Shown here: positions 57,511 to 64,000 of the stretch, piece after piece
Layout of the letters: every line of letters begins with the position of its first letter
Numbering within the stretch: the stretch's first letter is position 1
Source: Microbacterium testaceum
GTDB lineage: Bacteria > Actinomycetota > Actinomycetes > Actinomycetales > Microbacteriaceae
Direction of reading: 5' to 3'
DNA length: 64,000 bases
NCBI RefSeq assembly: GCF_029761935.1
Contig: NZ_CP121699.1
Coordinates: 930,001-994,000 of the forward strand
The notes under the pieces: generated by a model
What the model was told of the DNA's origin: nothing
What the model saw: only the letters and a program-made list of their open reading frames with translations
Database searches by the model: none
Translations under genes and position numbers: made by a program

Positions 57511-58824
57511 TCAGGCCGCGTCACGACTCTCAGCACGGAGCGCTTCGGCGCGGCGTTGTTCGACGGCGGCGATGACTTCGGCGACGCGGTCGGGCCAGAG
57601 GTGCGCGTAGGTGTTCAGGGTTTCGGTGGCGTCTTTGTGGCCGAGCATCTGTTGCACGAGTTTCACGTCAGCGCCGGCGGCGATCGCGTTGGTGGCGGCG
57701 ACATGGCGGAGGTCGTGGACGGACATGGTGTGGGCGAGGCCGGCGTTGGTGCGGGTCTTGGTCCAGACGCGGGTGTACCAGTTGCCGCCGTCGATGGGTC
57801 CGCCGCGTGGGGCGGTGAAGACGAAGTCGTCGGGGCCGCGGCCGGCGGTGAGCTTCACGAGTTCGCGCATGAGTGATGGCATGACGGGCAGCCACCGTTT
57901 CTCCCATGTCTTGACGGGTCCGAGCTTGCGGCGGCCTTCACGGTCGACGGTCCAGGTGCGGTGGATGCGGGCGCGGTCGTTGTCGGGGTCGAGGTCGCGG
58001 ACTTTGAGGGCGGTGGCTTCGCCGATGCGGGGGCCGCTGTAGGCGAGGAGCTCGAGGAGGAGTTCGTCGTCGGGGCGGCCGGTGAGTTCGTGGGCGGTGT
58101 CGGCGAGGGTTTCGATGTCGGGGTACGACAGGTGTGGGAGGTCGTTTTCGATGTCGCCTTCGTCGCGTGGGAGTTCGACGTTGGCGAGGGGGTTGCGGCC
58201 GATGATGGCTTCGGCGACGGCGTAGCGGATGGCGCCGCCGAAGGTGGAGCGGACGATGTGTCCGAGGTAGGCGGGCGCCATTTTCGCGGGGGTGCGGGCG
58301 GTGGTTTTGATGTGCTGGTTGACGTCGAACACGTGGGGTGCGGTGCCGTCGCGCAGTTGGAGGACCCATGCATCGATCTGGGGGCGGGAGATGGATCCGA
58401 CGGGCGTGTGCTGCCATTTGGGAAGGACGTAGTTGTCGAGCTCGCGGCGGTAGCGGCGCCAGGTGGAGTCTTTGATGCGGCCTTTGGAGGCGAGCCAGGC
58501 TTCGGCGATCGCGGCGAACGTCTGTTCGCGGGCGGATGGGTCAATGTACCGGTCAGATCGGATGTCGTCTTCGAGGGAGGCGATGAACGCTTCGGCGTCG
58601 CTGCGGCGGGTGAAGGCGCGGGAGCGGGGTTTGTCGGTGCGGGGGTCGTGCCAGCGGGCGGACCAGCGTTGTCCTTGCCCGTAGCGGGTGGTGCGGAAGT
58701 GGTCGGGCAGGGCTTTCAGGGCGCGGAGTTGCGCGCTGGTGGGGCTGATCTTGGTGGTGGTGCCGTCGGGTAGGTCGACGACGGCGTCTTTGACCCAGAG
58801 GTCGGTGATCCAGGCGCGGGCCAT
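57511..58824 (-). CDS. int: Tyrosine recombinase / phage integrase
   Basis: 437 aa from ATG 58824, sharing one base with the previous stop (TAATG). An N-terminal AP2-like arm-binding part (RWSARWHDPRTDKPRSRAFT) and a SAM-like core-binding domain precede the catalytic domain. Catalytic residues: R in AYSGPRIGEATALKVRDLD, H-x-x-R in MSVHDLRHVAATNAIAAG, H in MLGHKDATETLNTYAHL and the tyrosine in the same segment. It should integrate the phage at the tRNA-Pro attachment site. It is encoded next to the repressor rather than beside the visible attachment site, 28 kb away. Confidence 0.9.
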   Translation of the reverse strand: MARAWITDLWVKDAVVDLPDGTTTKISPTSAQLRALKALPDHFRTTRYGQGQRWSARWHDPRTDKPRSRAFTRRSDAEAFIASLEDDIRSDRYIDPSAREQTFAAIAEAWLASKGRIKDSTWRRYRRELDNYVLPKWQHTPVGSISRPQIDAWVLQLRDGTAPHVFDVNQHIKTTARTPAKMAPAYLGHIVRSTFGGAIRYAVAEAIIGRNPLANVELPRDEGDIENDLPHLSYPDIETLADTAHELTGRPDDELLLELLAYSGPRIGEATALKVRDLDPDNDRARIHRTWTVDREGRRKLGPVKTWEKRWLPVMPSLMRELVKLTAGRGPDDFVFTAPRGGPIDGGNWYTRVWTKTRTNAGLAHTMSVHDLRHVAATNAIAAGADVKLVQQMLGHKDATETLNTYAHLWPDRVAEVIAAVEQRRAEALRAESRDAA

Positions 58825-59282
58825 TAGGCGACCTCGACGCGGTGGGTCCACTGGCCAGCGCCCATCTTGGGTTGCACGTAGACGGTGTCGCCGATGCGCA
58901 GGAGAACGGCTTGGAACGCTTCGAGGGTGGTGCGCATGACGCCAAGGTCGATCGCCATCGCGCCGACGTGGCCGTCTCGGATCTCCTCGACGTGCCGGTA
59001 GTCGTCGAGGGTGATGAGGCGCAGCGCGCCCCACTCCTCGGCGGCGCGTTCTTGCTTGGCGTGCACGGGGCCGAACTGGGTGGGCTGATGGCCGAGGGCG
59101 TGGTGTCCGAGCTCGTGCGCGAGCACGCAACGGTGGAGACGTGCGGCCATGCCGGGGCGTAGGCGGGTGAGTTTCCGGTCGGTCCAGGACTGACCGTCGC
59201 GTCCGGTGGGGACGCGGCCGTACTCGATGTGGATGCCGCCCTGGCGGGCGAGGTCCTCGAGGTATGCGTCGATGGGTGTCAT
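58824..59282 (-). CDS. ImmA/IrrE-type metallopeptidase
   Basis: 152 aa from ATG 59282 (ATGA overlap with the repressor). The zinc site HELGHHALGH (about residues 55-64) is the HExxH motif of the ImmA/IrrE (DUF955) family; the downstream AAEEWGALRLITLDDYR supplies the third ligand Glu. In ICEBs1 and related elements ImmA cleaves the partner XRE repressor to trigger induction. The order repressor, ImmA, integrase, all coupled, supports the same logic here: proteolytic inactivation of the immunity repressor and co-expression of integrase. Confidence 0.85.
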   Translation of the reverse strand: MTPIDAYLEDLARQGGIHIEYGRVPTGRDGQSWTDRKLTRLRPGMAARLHRCVLAHELGHHALGHQPTQFGPVHAKQERAAEEWGALRLITLDDYRHVEEIRDGHVGAMAIDLGVMRTTLEAFQAVLLRIGDTVYVQPKMGAGQWTHRVEVA

Positions 59283-59950
59283 TGCTCGTCGGTCGGTTCT
59301 AGGTCAGCTTCACGGGCTACGGCTTTCAGGTCATCCTGCGTAGGGGTTCCGACATTGGCGGCGCGACGTTCGGCCAGATGCGCGATCACTCGCTCCTTCT
59401 GGTAGGCCGGCAGGTCATCGATCGAGCCGTGGTACTCCTCGCGAAGGCCGAAAATCGGGTTGCCCTCGTATTCCGCCGTCTGTTTGAGGTGGGGCTCGAG
59501 TGCACGGATGTAGATCTCACCGTCAGCGTCCGCGGGCGGAGTTGCGGGGTGCGCGTAGCGGAGCGCTCGCGCGGCCAGGTTGGCGGAGCTCCCTCTGTGC
59601 TCACCAATGCTGCCGACCCAGCCGACCAGGTCCCCCATGATCTCTAGACGGTGTCTCACTTCATCGAACAGGTCGTAGGTGGAGACCTCGTCGAGATCGG
59701 CGGGGAGCCCGAGGGAAAGTTCCTCCTCAAGGTCTTCCTCGCTCAGGTAACCCGCCGACACCAAAGCACCGAGCGGGCTCTTTCCGTATGCCCGGGCGAA
59801 GGCCACGACCTGCCGAGGCTTTGGGTCGATATCTCCGCTACGCCACCGGCCGATTGTCGAGGGACTGACGCCGACCTTCTGGGCGATCACCTTGTCGTTG
59901 TCCGGTCGTGCGGTCGCGGCCATGTATCGCGTCCAGGTCTCGTTGCTCAC
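59279..59950 (-). CDS. XRE-family immunity repressor
   Basis: 223 aa from GTG 59950. The N-terminal helix-turn-helix reads NDKVIAQKVGVSPSTIGRWR followed by DPKPRQVVAFARAYGKSPLG. The remaining acidic helical domain (about residues 70-223) with EEDLEEELSLGLPADLDEV has no S24 autoprotease motif. Cleavage is therefore more likely done by the ImmA-type protein encoded next than by RecA-dependent self-cleavage. It is expected to bind the palindromes at 59973 and 60030 and hold the prophage silent. Confidence 0.85.
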   Translation of the reverse strand: MSNETWTRYMAATARPDNDKVIAQKVGVSPSTIGRWRSGDIDPKPRQVVAFARAYGKSPLGALVSAGYLSEEDLEEELSLGLPADLDEVSTYDLFDEVRHRLEIMGDLVGWVGSIGEHRGSSANLAARALRYAHPATPPADADGEIYIRALEPHLKQTAEYEGNPIFGLREEYHGSIDDLPAYQKERVIAHLAERRAANVGTPTQDDLKAVAREADLEPTDEQ

Positions 59951-59972
59951 GTGTCCTGAGCGTAGCTAAACC

Positions 59973-59988
59973 ATTGCGTGCACGCAAT
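59973..59988. promoter_or_regulatory. Repressor operator 1
   Basis: ATTGCGTGCACGCAAT is a perfect 16-bp palindrome, 22 bp before the repressor start in the divergent immunity promoter region. It is a strong candidate binding site for the XRE repressor and/or the Cro-like protein. Confidence 0.78.
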
Positions 59989-60029
59989 CACTTTGCGCCG
60001 CAGATACGCGAAATTCCGCCAGACCAGCA

Positions 60030-60045
60030 ATTGCAGACACGCAAA
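60030..60045. promoter_or_regulatory. Repressor operator 2
   Basis: ATTGCAGACACGCAAA matches operator 1 at 13 of 16 positions, 57 bp centre to centre from it and 41 bp before the Cro-like gene. A weaker half-site ATTGCGAAACTGCGA begins at 60049. It probably controls the rightward early promoter. Confidence 0.65.
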
Positions 60046-60085
60046 GCGATTGCGAAACTGCGACGGACGGCCTACCGTCGCTGTC

Positions 60086-60334
60086 ATGCAATCCGATTCC
60101 ACCACCGCAACGGAGCCGAAGCTCATGCTCAACCGGGCCAAGCTCGACGAGCTGCGCCGCGCGAGCGGCATCCGCTCCGAGGCCGAGCTGGCTCGGCGGT
60201 TGGGCGTCGACGCCGCCACCCTCTACCGACTGACCAAAGGCGACGCGGTCCCCGGCAACCGATTCATCACGGGCCTCAAGCTCGCTTTTCCGCTCTGCAG
60301 TCTCGACGACCTTCTCACGCTGCAGGTGGCCTGA
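60086..60334 (+). CDS. Cro-like XRE regulator
   Basis: 82 aa from ATG 60086; upstream frame extension runs through the operators and is not coding. Helix-turn-helix: AELARRLGVDAATLYRLTKG then NRFITGLKLAFPLCSLDDLL. As the first rightward gene facing the repressor across shared operators, it takes the position of Cro in lambdoid switches. It would turn down the repressor and early promoter during lytic growth. Its stop shares a base with the next start. Confidence 0.8.
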   Translation: MQSDSTTATEPKLMLNRAKLDELRRASGIRSEAELARRLGVDAATLYRLTKGDAVPGNRFITGLKLAFPLCSLDDLLTLQVA

Positions 60335-60588
60335 TGTCTCTCCACGCACTCCCCCAGGCGGACGCCGTGGTCGACGCCGCGCCTCCCGGTTTTGAGGGCG
60401 TGCCGGCGGTGATGTCGCCGAAGCAGCTCGGCGAGCTGCTGGACGTGAACCCGCGGACGCTCGAGCGGTGGCGGATCACGAAGACCGGCCCGGCCTACTA
60501 CACGCTGCCCGGGTCGAGCCTCATCCGGTACGGCCGCGCCGACGTCGTCGCGTGGCTGACCGCGTCCCGCGTCGAGGTGACCCCGTGA
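60334..60588 (+). CDS. MerR-like helix-turn-helix protein (excisionase candidate)
   Basis: 84 aa from ATG 60334. The core MSPKQLGELLDVNPRTLERW then ITKTGPAYYTLPGSSLIRYG and ADVVAWLTASR is the winged-helix of MerR/Xis-like 'helix-turn-helix domain 17' proteins. The integrase is on the other side of the operators and no other excisionase is visible, so it may direct excision. A general DNA-binding regulator is the alternative. Coupled to the previous gene by one base and to the next by 4 bp. Confidence 0.78.
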   Translation: MSLHALPQADAVVDAAPPGFEGVPAVMSPKQLGELLDVNPRTLERWRITKTGPAYYTLPGSSLIRYGRADVVAWLTASRVEVTP

Positions 60589-60818
60589 GCCTCCTCCGCG
60601 TGCTCGCCGCGGCGGCCGTCGTCGGCCTGGCGTTGCTGGTCGCTCCCGCGGCAATCGCCCCGGGGTTCGGCGGCGGCGACCTGATCGTCATCTTCGCCCC
60701 CGTCGCGCTGCTGTGGCTGTGCGCCCCGCGGGCGCGTCCCGAACTGTCTGCCGGGGTCTCGTCGGCCCCCACCGATGTGCCCCACATCACGGAGCCCCCG
60801 GCAGACACCACCCCCTGA
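60585..60818 (+). CDS. Small two-span membrane protein
   Basis: 77 aa from GTG 60585 (GTGA overlap). Two hydrophobic stretches (LLRVLAAAAVVGLALLVAPA and LIVIFAPVALLWLCAP) are followed by a polar Pro/Thr-rich tail of 30 residues. No family recognised. As an early gene it might modify the envelope or exclude other phages. Confidence 0.55.
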   Translation: MSLLRVLAAAAVVGLALLVAPAAIAPGFGGGDLIVIFAPVALLWLCAPRARPELSAGVSSAPTDVPHITEPPADTTP

Positions 60819-60883
60819 CCCCGCAGCACCCCCGCCCACCCGGGCACCACCTCATCGTTTTGAAGTCCTTGGCAGGAGTACCG

Positions 60884-61081
60884 ATGTCTCGCGTTCTCAT
60901 TCGCACCCCGCGGCCCCTCGTCCGCCGCCCGTACCGCGCCCGCCGCGCACCCCAGCACGCCGACGTCGTAGCCGCCGTCATCGAGGCGACACCGGTCCCC
61001 CGCGGGCTGATCGTCCTCGTCGGCGTCATGGGTGGCGCGGTGCTGCTCGAGCTGATCGTCGCTCTGGCGGTGATCCTGTGA
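60884..61081 (+). CDS. Small single-span membrane protein
   Basis: 65 aa from ATG 60884, with GGCAGGAG 8 nt upstream. The first 30 residues are highly basic (RTPRPLVRRPYRARRAPQHA), followed by one transmembrane helix (GLIVLVGVMGGAVLLELIVA) at the C-terminus. Tail-anchored topology with basic cytoplasmic side. Function unknown; GTGA-coupled to the next gene. Confidence 0.5.
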   Translation: MSRVLIRTPRPLVRRPYRARRAPQHADVVAAVIEATPVPRGLIVLVGVMGGAVLLELIVALAVIL

Positions 61082-61752
61082 ACGCCCGCGAGGCCGACGA
61101 GGTTCTCGTCAGCGACGATGCCCGCGGCGCGGGGCGCGTGGACATTACCGTCGTGCACGGCCGCTACGAGACCGCGCTGAACGTGTCCGCTGGCGAGCTG
61201 GTGCGACTGCGGGCGGCGATCGATGAGCGCCTGTTCACCCTGCCCGCCGACGACGTACGCGCCGCCGTTGAGGCCGAGCGTCAGCGCGCCGCCGCGCATG
61301 CCCGCGAGGGATACCGAGGGAATGAGAACTGCGACGACATCGCGAAGCGCATCCTGAGCGGCGAGCCCGCCGCGGATGAAATCCCGGGGCGCGTCTGGGG
61401 CCCGCCCGCCGTCGACGTACGCGAAGCGCTGGTGTCCCTGCTCGAAGAGTGGGGCGAGGGCGCCGTTCTGGCCCGCGACATCATGGAACGTTTCGAGGTC
61501 CGCCCGCACGGGACGGTCGCCGACGCCGACGAGGAACTCGCACGGCTGAGCGACGCGGCCCGACCTGGCCCGTGGAAGGCGCACGAAACGGTTCAGGCCG
61601 ACAACTTCATCGTCGAGGAGAAGCAGGGCTTGCTCCTGGGACCGGGCCCCGTCATGGGCCCGTCCTACGACCGGTCCACGACCCAGTACGTCGTCGAGCT
61701 CGTCAACCGGCACCGCGCCGCGCTCGAAGCCGCACGGGAGGTCCGCTCGTGA
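61078..61752 (+). CDS. Hypothetical early protein (unknown)
   Basis: 224 aa from GTG 61078. N-terminal part (VDITVVHGRYETALNVSAGE, LVRLRAAIDERLFTLP) looks like a small domain of its own. The middle holds GNENCDDIAKRILSGEPAAD, and the C-terminal part has LARLSDAARPGPWKAHETVQ, ADNFIVEEKQG and STTQYVVELVNRHRAALEAA, a segment common to small actinophage early proteins ('..D..FI......Y...LVN.HR..L'). No enzyme motif. Coupled on both sides. Confidence 0.55.
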   Translation: MNAREADEVLVSDDARGAGRVDITVVHGRYETALNVSAGELVRLRAAIDERLFTLPADDVRAAVEAERQRAAAHAREGYRGNENCDDIAKRILSGEPAADEIPGRVWGPPAVDVREALVSLLEEWGEGAVLARDIMERFEVRPHGTVADADEELARLSDAARPGPWKAHETVQADNFIVEEKQGLLLGPGPVMGPSYDRSTTQYVVELVNRHRAALEAAREVRS

Positions 61753-62288
61753 TCGCGGTGGGTATCGACCCTTCGCTCACGTGCACCGGCATCGCGATCA
61801 ACGAAGACGGCGAGATCACCACCCGCCGCGTGCGCACGCCGAACATCGGCACCACGCTCACGGCGAAGAGGCTGCGACTGCGGCGCGCGATCGAGGGCGT
61901 GCTCGCACCGATCCCCGCCCGGGTCGACGTCACGCTGATCGAGGTGCCGACGTCGACGAAGCAGTTCGGTGCGCACGGCGAGCGCATGGCTTTCTACTGG
62001 TGGCTCGTCGACCAGATGTTCGCCCGCGGCCCCGTGGTCGCTGTGTCCCCGTCGAGCCGGGCGAAGCTCGCCACCGGCAACGGCCGCGCGAGCAAGGACG
62101 ACGTCACCACGGCCCTTCGCGCCGCGTTCCCGGCCGCGACGATCCCGGACGACAACGTCGCCGACGCGGCGGGGCTCATGTGGGCCGGCGCACGCTGGGC
62201 AGGCATCCCCACCCCCGACTACCTGCCCGAGCAGGCGGAGGCGTACTCGCGCCTCGACTGGCCCACCCGCGTCACCGCGGCCCACTGA
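61749..62288 (+). CDS. RuvC-like Holliday junction resolvase
   Basis: 179 aa from GTG 61749 (GTGA overlap). The RNase H-like fold shows VGIDPSLTCTGIAI with the first catalytic Asp. It continues with DVTLIEVPTSTKQFGAHGER holding the catalytic Glu, and VADAAGLMWAGARWAGIPTP at the position of the last acidic residues. Actinophages often encode such RuvC-type resolvases to process branched DNA before packaging or in recombination. The length is normal. Confidence 0.78.
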   Translation: MIAVGIDPSLTCTGIAINEDGEITTRRVRTPNIGTTLTAKRLRLRRAIEGVLAPIPARVDVTLIEVPTSTKQFGAHGERMAFYWWLVDQMFARGPVVAVSPSSRAKLATGNGRASKDDVTTALRAAFPAATIPDDNVADAAGLMWAGARWAGIPTPDYLPEQAEAYSRLDWPTRVTAAH

Positions 62289-62300
62289 GAGGACACCCCT

Positions 62301-62933
62301 ATGGTCAAGCTCGCATCGTCGCTCCCGAAGGAGTACGACGACAACGGCATCGAGTCGAACGGGCGGCACCTGCTCGGCATCTACCCGAGCCAGACGTACC
62401 TGCCCGTCGTCGCCCTCGTGCGCACGAAGGAGATCACGCAGAACGATTCGTTCGAGCGGATCCCGAAGATCGAGATCGTCGCGATCGAACTCGCCGTCGA
62501 CGACGACGACCAGGACACGGCGCGCGCCCTGTTGCAGCGGTTGCACGACGCGCGGATTCAGCACGTGAAGGTCCCGCTGGACCTGCCGGACCCGGATGCC
62601 GAGCGGGAGGCGGTTGCCCCGCTCGAGCTGGAGGCGTCGACCGGGCAGTACACGCTGACCGTCGTCGACCAGCCCGCGGGGAAGTTCGGTGTCGAGCTGC
62701 GCGCCCCGTCGGGTGCGCTCGCCCTCACCCGCAGCGCACTGCCGACGGCGGACTATGACGTCCCGTTCCCCGGCACGTACCAGGTGGGTCAGCTTGGTGG
62801 CCCGCTGGGCGAGCTCGCGGCGCTGCTCGTGCAGGAGTTCGAGCAGGGCTTCACCACCGGCCCCGAGGACGACGTCGTCGACGCCGAACTCGTCGAAGAC
62901 ATCACCCCCACCACCGACGCCGAGGAGGCATGA
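62301..62933 (+). CDS. Hypothetical early protein (unknown)
   Basis: 210 aa from ATG 62301, preceded by GAGAGGA. Opens VKLASSLPKEYDDNGIESNG, has LPVVALVRTKEITQNDSFER and IPKIEIVAIELAVDDDDQDT, then a long beta-rich region and an acidic end VVDAELVEDITPTTDAEEA. The first 90 residues look like a compact domain. Its place among RuvC-like and Cas4/RecB-like genes suggests a recombination or replication accessory, possibly an ssDNA-binding protein with an acidic tail, but no motif proves it. Confidence 0.55.
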   Translation: MVKLASSLPKEYDDNGIESNGRHLLGIYPSQTYLPVVALVRTKEITQNDSFERIPKIEIVAIELAVDDDDQDTARALLQRLHDARIQHVKVPLDLPDPDAEREAVAPLELEASTGQYTLTVVDQPAGKFGVELRAPSGALALTRSALPTADYDVPFPGTYQVGQLGGPLGELAALLVQEFEQGFTTGPEDDVVDAELVEDITPTTDAEEA

Positions 62934-63313
62934 GCACCATGAGCAACGCAGCACCCATCACCCCCATCAACCAGGCCAAGCAGCGGCAGCAGAGCACCGA
63001 GGAGCTCGTCGCGGACCGCGCGTCGCTCAAGGCCGACGCCGAGCACATCGCCGAGCGGATCGCGGAGATCGACGCGCAGCTCGTCGAGCGGCTGCCGGTC
63101 GGCACGCACGACGTCGACGGGACGAAGGTCCAGGTGCGGGAGTACTCCCGGCTCGACACCGACTGGGTCGCGGCCGAGTACCCGCAGGCGGACTACCCGC
63201 AGCTGTACAAGACGACCACGGGTGTCGATCTGGCTGCGGTGAAGAAGCAGTTCGCGCCGGCCGTGCTCGAGGAGCACCAGGTGCGCGGCGCGAAGTCCGT
63301 CGTCGTCAAGTAG
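62930..63313 (+). CDS. Hypothetical coiled-coil early protein
   Basis: 127 aa from ATG 62930 (ATGA overlap); ATG 62939 is better spaced from the GAGGAGG and may be used. A helical hairpin (EELVADRASLKADAEHIAER, IAEIDAQLVERLPVG) is followed by a small beta domain THDVDGTKVQVREYSRLDTD and AVKKQFAPAVLEEHQ. Similar small proteins precede Cas4/RecB-like nucleases in actinophage early operons. No function assigned. Confidence 0.55.
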   Translation: MSTMSNAAPITPINQAKQRQQSTEELVADRASLKADAEHIAERIAEIDAQLVERLPVGTHDVDGTKVQVREYSRLDTDWVAAEYPQADYPQLYKTTTGVDLAAVKKQFAPAVLEEHQVRGAKSVVVK

Positions 63314-63337
63314 CGCGATCGCCGCGAGGGCATACAC

Positions 63338-63361
63338 GCCGGGTTCGAGTCCCGGGGCGGC
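63338..63361 (+). other. tRNA T-arm-like fragment
   Basis: CCGGG-TTCGAGT-CCCGG is an exact 5-bp stem with a 7-nt TTCGAGT loop, the T arm of a tRNA, followed by GGCGGCAC as an acceptor-like end. No matching 5' acceptor strand or anticodon arm is found upstream, so it is not an intact tRNA. It lies in the 64-bp gap between two early genes. Confidence 0.4.
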
Positions 63362-63377
63362 ACGGAAAGGAGTGATC

Positions 63378-63803
63378 ATGCCGATCCTCAACTACACGAC
63401 CACCATCGACGTCGAGAAGACGATGGGCGAGATCAACCGCGCCCTCGCCCGACGCGGAGTCACCCGCATCTCGACGCTCTACGACGACCACGGCGTCGCC
63501 GCAGGCCTCGCCTTCACGATGAAGACCGACTACGGCGTCCGCGACTTCGAACTCCCGGTGCGCACCGACGGTGTCCTCGCCGCGATGAAGGCCGACCCCG
63601 CGGTGAAGCCCGCGCAGAAGAACACCGCGCAGGCCGCGCGCGTGGCGTGGCGCATCGCGAAGGACTGGCTCGAAGCGCAGGCCGCTCTCATCGACGCGCA
63701 GCTCGCCACGCTCGACGAGGTGATGCTGCCGTACATGGTCGACGGCGGCGGCCAGACGATGTACGCCGTCTACCGCTCCACGCAGAAGGCGATCGGAGCA
63801 TGA
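63378..63803 (+). CDS. Hypothetical early protein (unknown)
   Basis: 141 aa from ATG 63378, with GAAAGGAG upstream (GTG 63372 would add two residues). Contains NYTTTIDVEKTMGEINRALA, RRGVTRISTLYDDHGVAAGL, AFTMKTDYGVRDFELPVRTD and AARVAWRIAKDWLEAQAALI. The regular alpha/beta form and the ATGA coupling to the Cas4/RecB-like nuclease are features of a small protein often found beside that nuclease in actinophages. Probably a partner in DNA processing. Confidence 0.65.
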   Translation: MPILNYTTTIDVEKTMGEINRALARRGVTRISTLYDDHGVAAGLAFTMKTDYGVRDFELPVRTDGVLAAMKADPAVKPAQKNTAQAARVAWRIAKDWLEAQAALIDAQLATLDEVMLPYMVDGGGQTMYAVYRSTQKAIGA

Positions 63804-64000
63804 CGACTGTCGAGGACCTGTACCTCGGGGTCATCCGCGACAGCATCACGCGGCACCCGCGGTCGCTGCAGAAGCGCATCGGCCCGTCGGAGATCGGCAA
63901 GCCCTGCGACCGCTGGATCCTTCACAAGCTGAACGGTGACGGCGAGCCTGACCGTGGGCCCGCGTGGAAGCCGGCGATCGGCACGGCGGTGCACGATCAG
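63800..64000 (+). CDS. Cas4/RecB-like exonuclease, N-terminal part (runs off the window)
   Basis: ATG 63800, overlapping the previous stop by 4 bp; only the first 67 codons are present. The visible part, QKRIGPSEIGKPCDRWILHK, then DRGPAWKPAIGTAVHDQ, is the N-terminus of PD-(D/E)XK Cas4/RecB-like nucleases. The first iron-sulphur cysteine is in 'GKPCDRW' and the 'GTAVH' histidine of the active site is visible. The family gives 5'-3' exonuclease activity in phage recombination. Catalytic Asp/Glu/Lys residues lie beyond the window. Confidence 0.75.
   Translation, partial: MTTVEDLYLGVIRDSITRHPRSLQKRIGPSEIGKPCDRWILHKLNGDGEPDRGPAWKPAIGTAVHDQ

Noticed and set aside
61665..62954. 429-codon minus-strand frame in the early region
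   Set aside because: Antisense to the RuvC-like gene and the following gene, which are coupled and have family motifs or plausible composition.

Overview
The window is high-GC DNA from an actinobacterium. Codon use, the frequent GGATGCC/GGCATCC words and the gene families point to a Microbacterium-like member of the Microbacteriaceae; this is a judgement from experience, not a search. It has two parts: chromosome from 1 to about 29,367, and from 29,368 to the end a large prophage that continues past the window.

Chromosomal part. A glycosyltransferase tail (to 320) is followed by a three-gene condensin-like Wadjet/MksBEF set (jetA, jetB, jetC; 364-5934) with no adjacent nuclease gene jetD, then a CPA1 Na+/H+ antiporter. 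Three tandem paralogous membrane proteins of unknown function lie on the minus strand (8023-10576). A DtxR/IdeR-type iron box precedes a siderophore uptake operon (binding lipoprotein, two FecCD permeases, siderophore-interacting flavoprotein; no ATPase). Next comes a polymorphic toxin locus (14659-18943): YbaB-like protein, EspC/WXG-like type VII secretion partner, Ntox15-type toxin, then three paralogous GAD-like/DUF1851 immunity proteins with a DUF2185 immunity protein among them. A Nudix hydrolase and a barstar-like inhibitor follow. Further on are a 35-aa peptide gene with its own terminator, a YnfA protein, a NarL-type two-component system divergent from a MacB-like ABC transporter, an FAD dehydrogenase, a fatty acid desaturase and two unknown genes.

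Prophage part. At 29,368-29,402 is the 3' part of a minus-strand tRNA-Pro followed by that tRNA's terminator: an attachment-site half. Cargo genes come first, including a polysaccharide pyruvyltransferase and an O-antigen-ligase-like membrane protein. The late genes are all on the minus strand and read from about 56,008 down to 34,276: small zinc-ribbon and HNH proteins, small and large terminase, DUF935 portal, ClpP-type protease fused to scaffold, decoration and major capsid proteins, connectors, major tail protein with Ig-like domain, tail chaperones with a programmed -1 frameshift, a 944-aa tape measure protein, baseplate proteins, M15-like endolysin, a run of membrane proteins (holin candidates) and a beta-helix tail spike. 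This is a long-tailed siphovirus.

A 567-bp divergent region (56,009-56,575) carries paired 10-bp GCGCCCT repeats and two strong inverted repeats. A nucleoside-deoxyribosyltransferase-like protein (possible exclusion gene) reads rightwards from it. The immunity region is a tyrosine integrase, an ImmA-type metallopeptidase and an XRE repressor (minus strand), operators, then Cro-like and MerR-like regulators opening the rightward early operon (60,086-64,000) with RuvC-like and Cas4/RecB-like nucleases. Unusually, the integrase lies about 28 kb from the visible attachment site.
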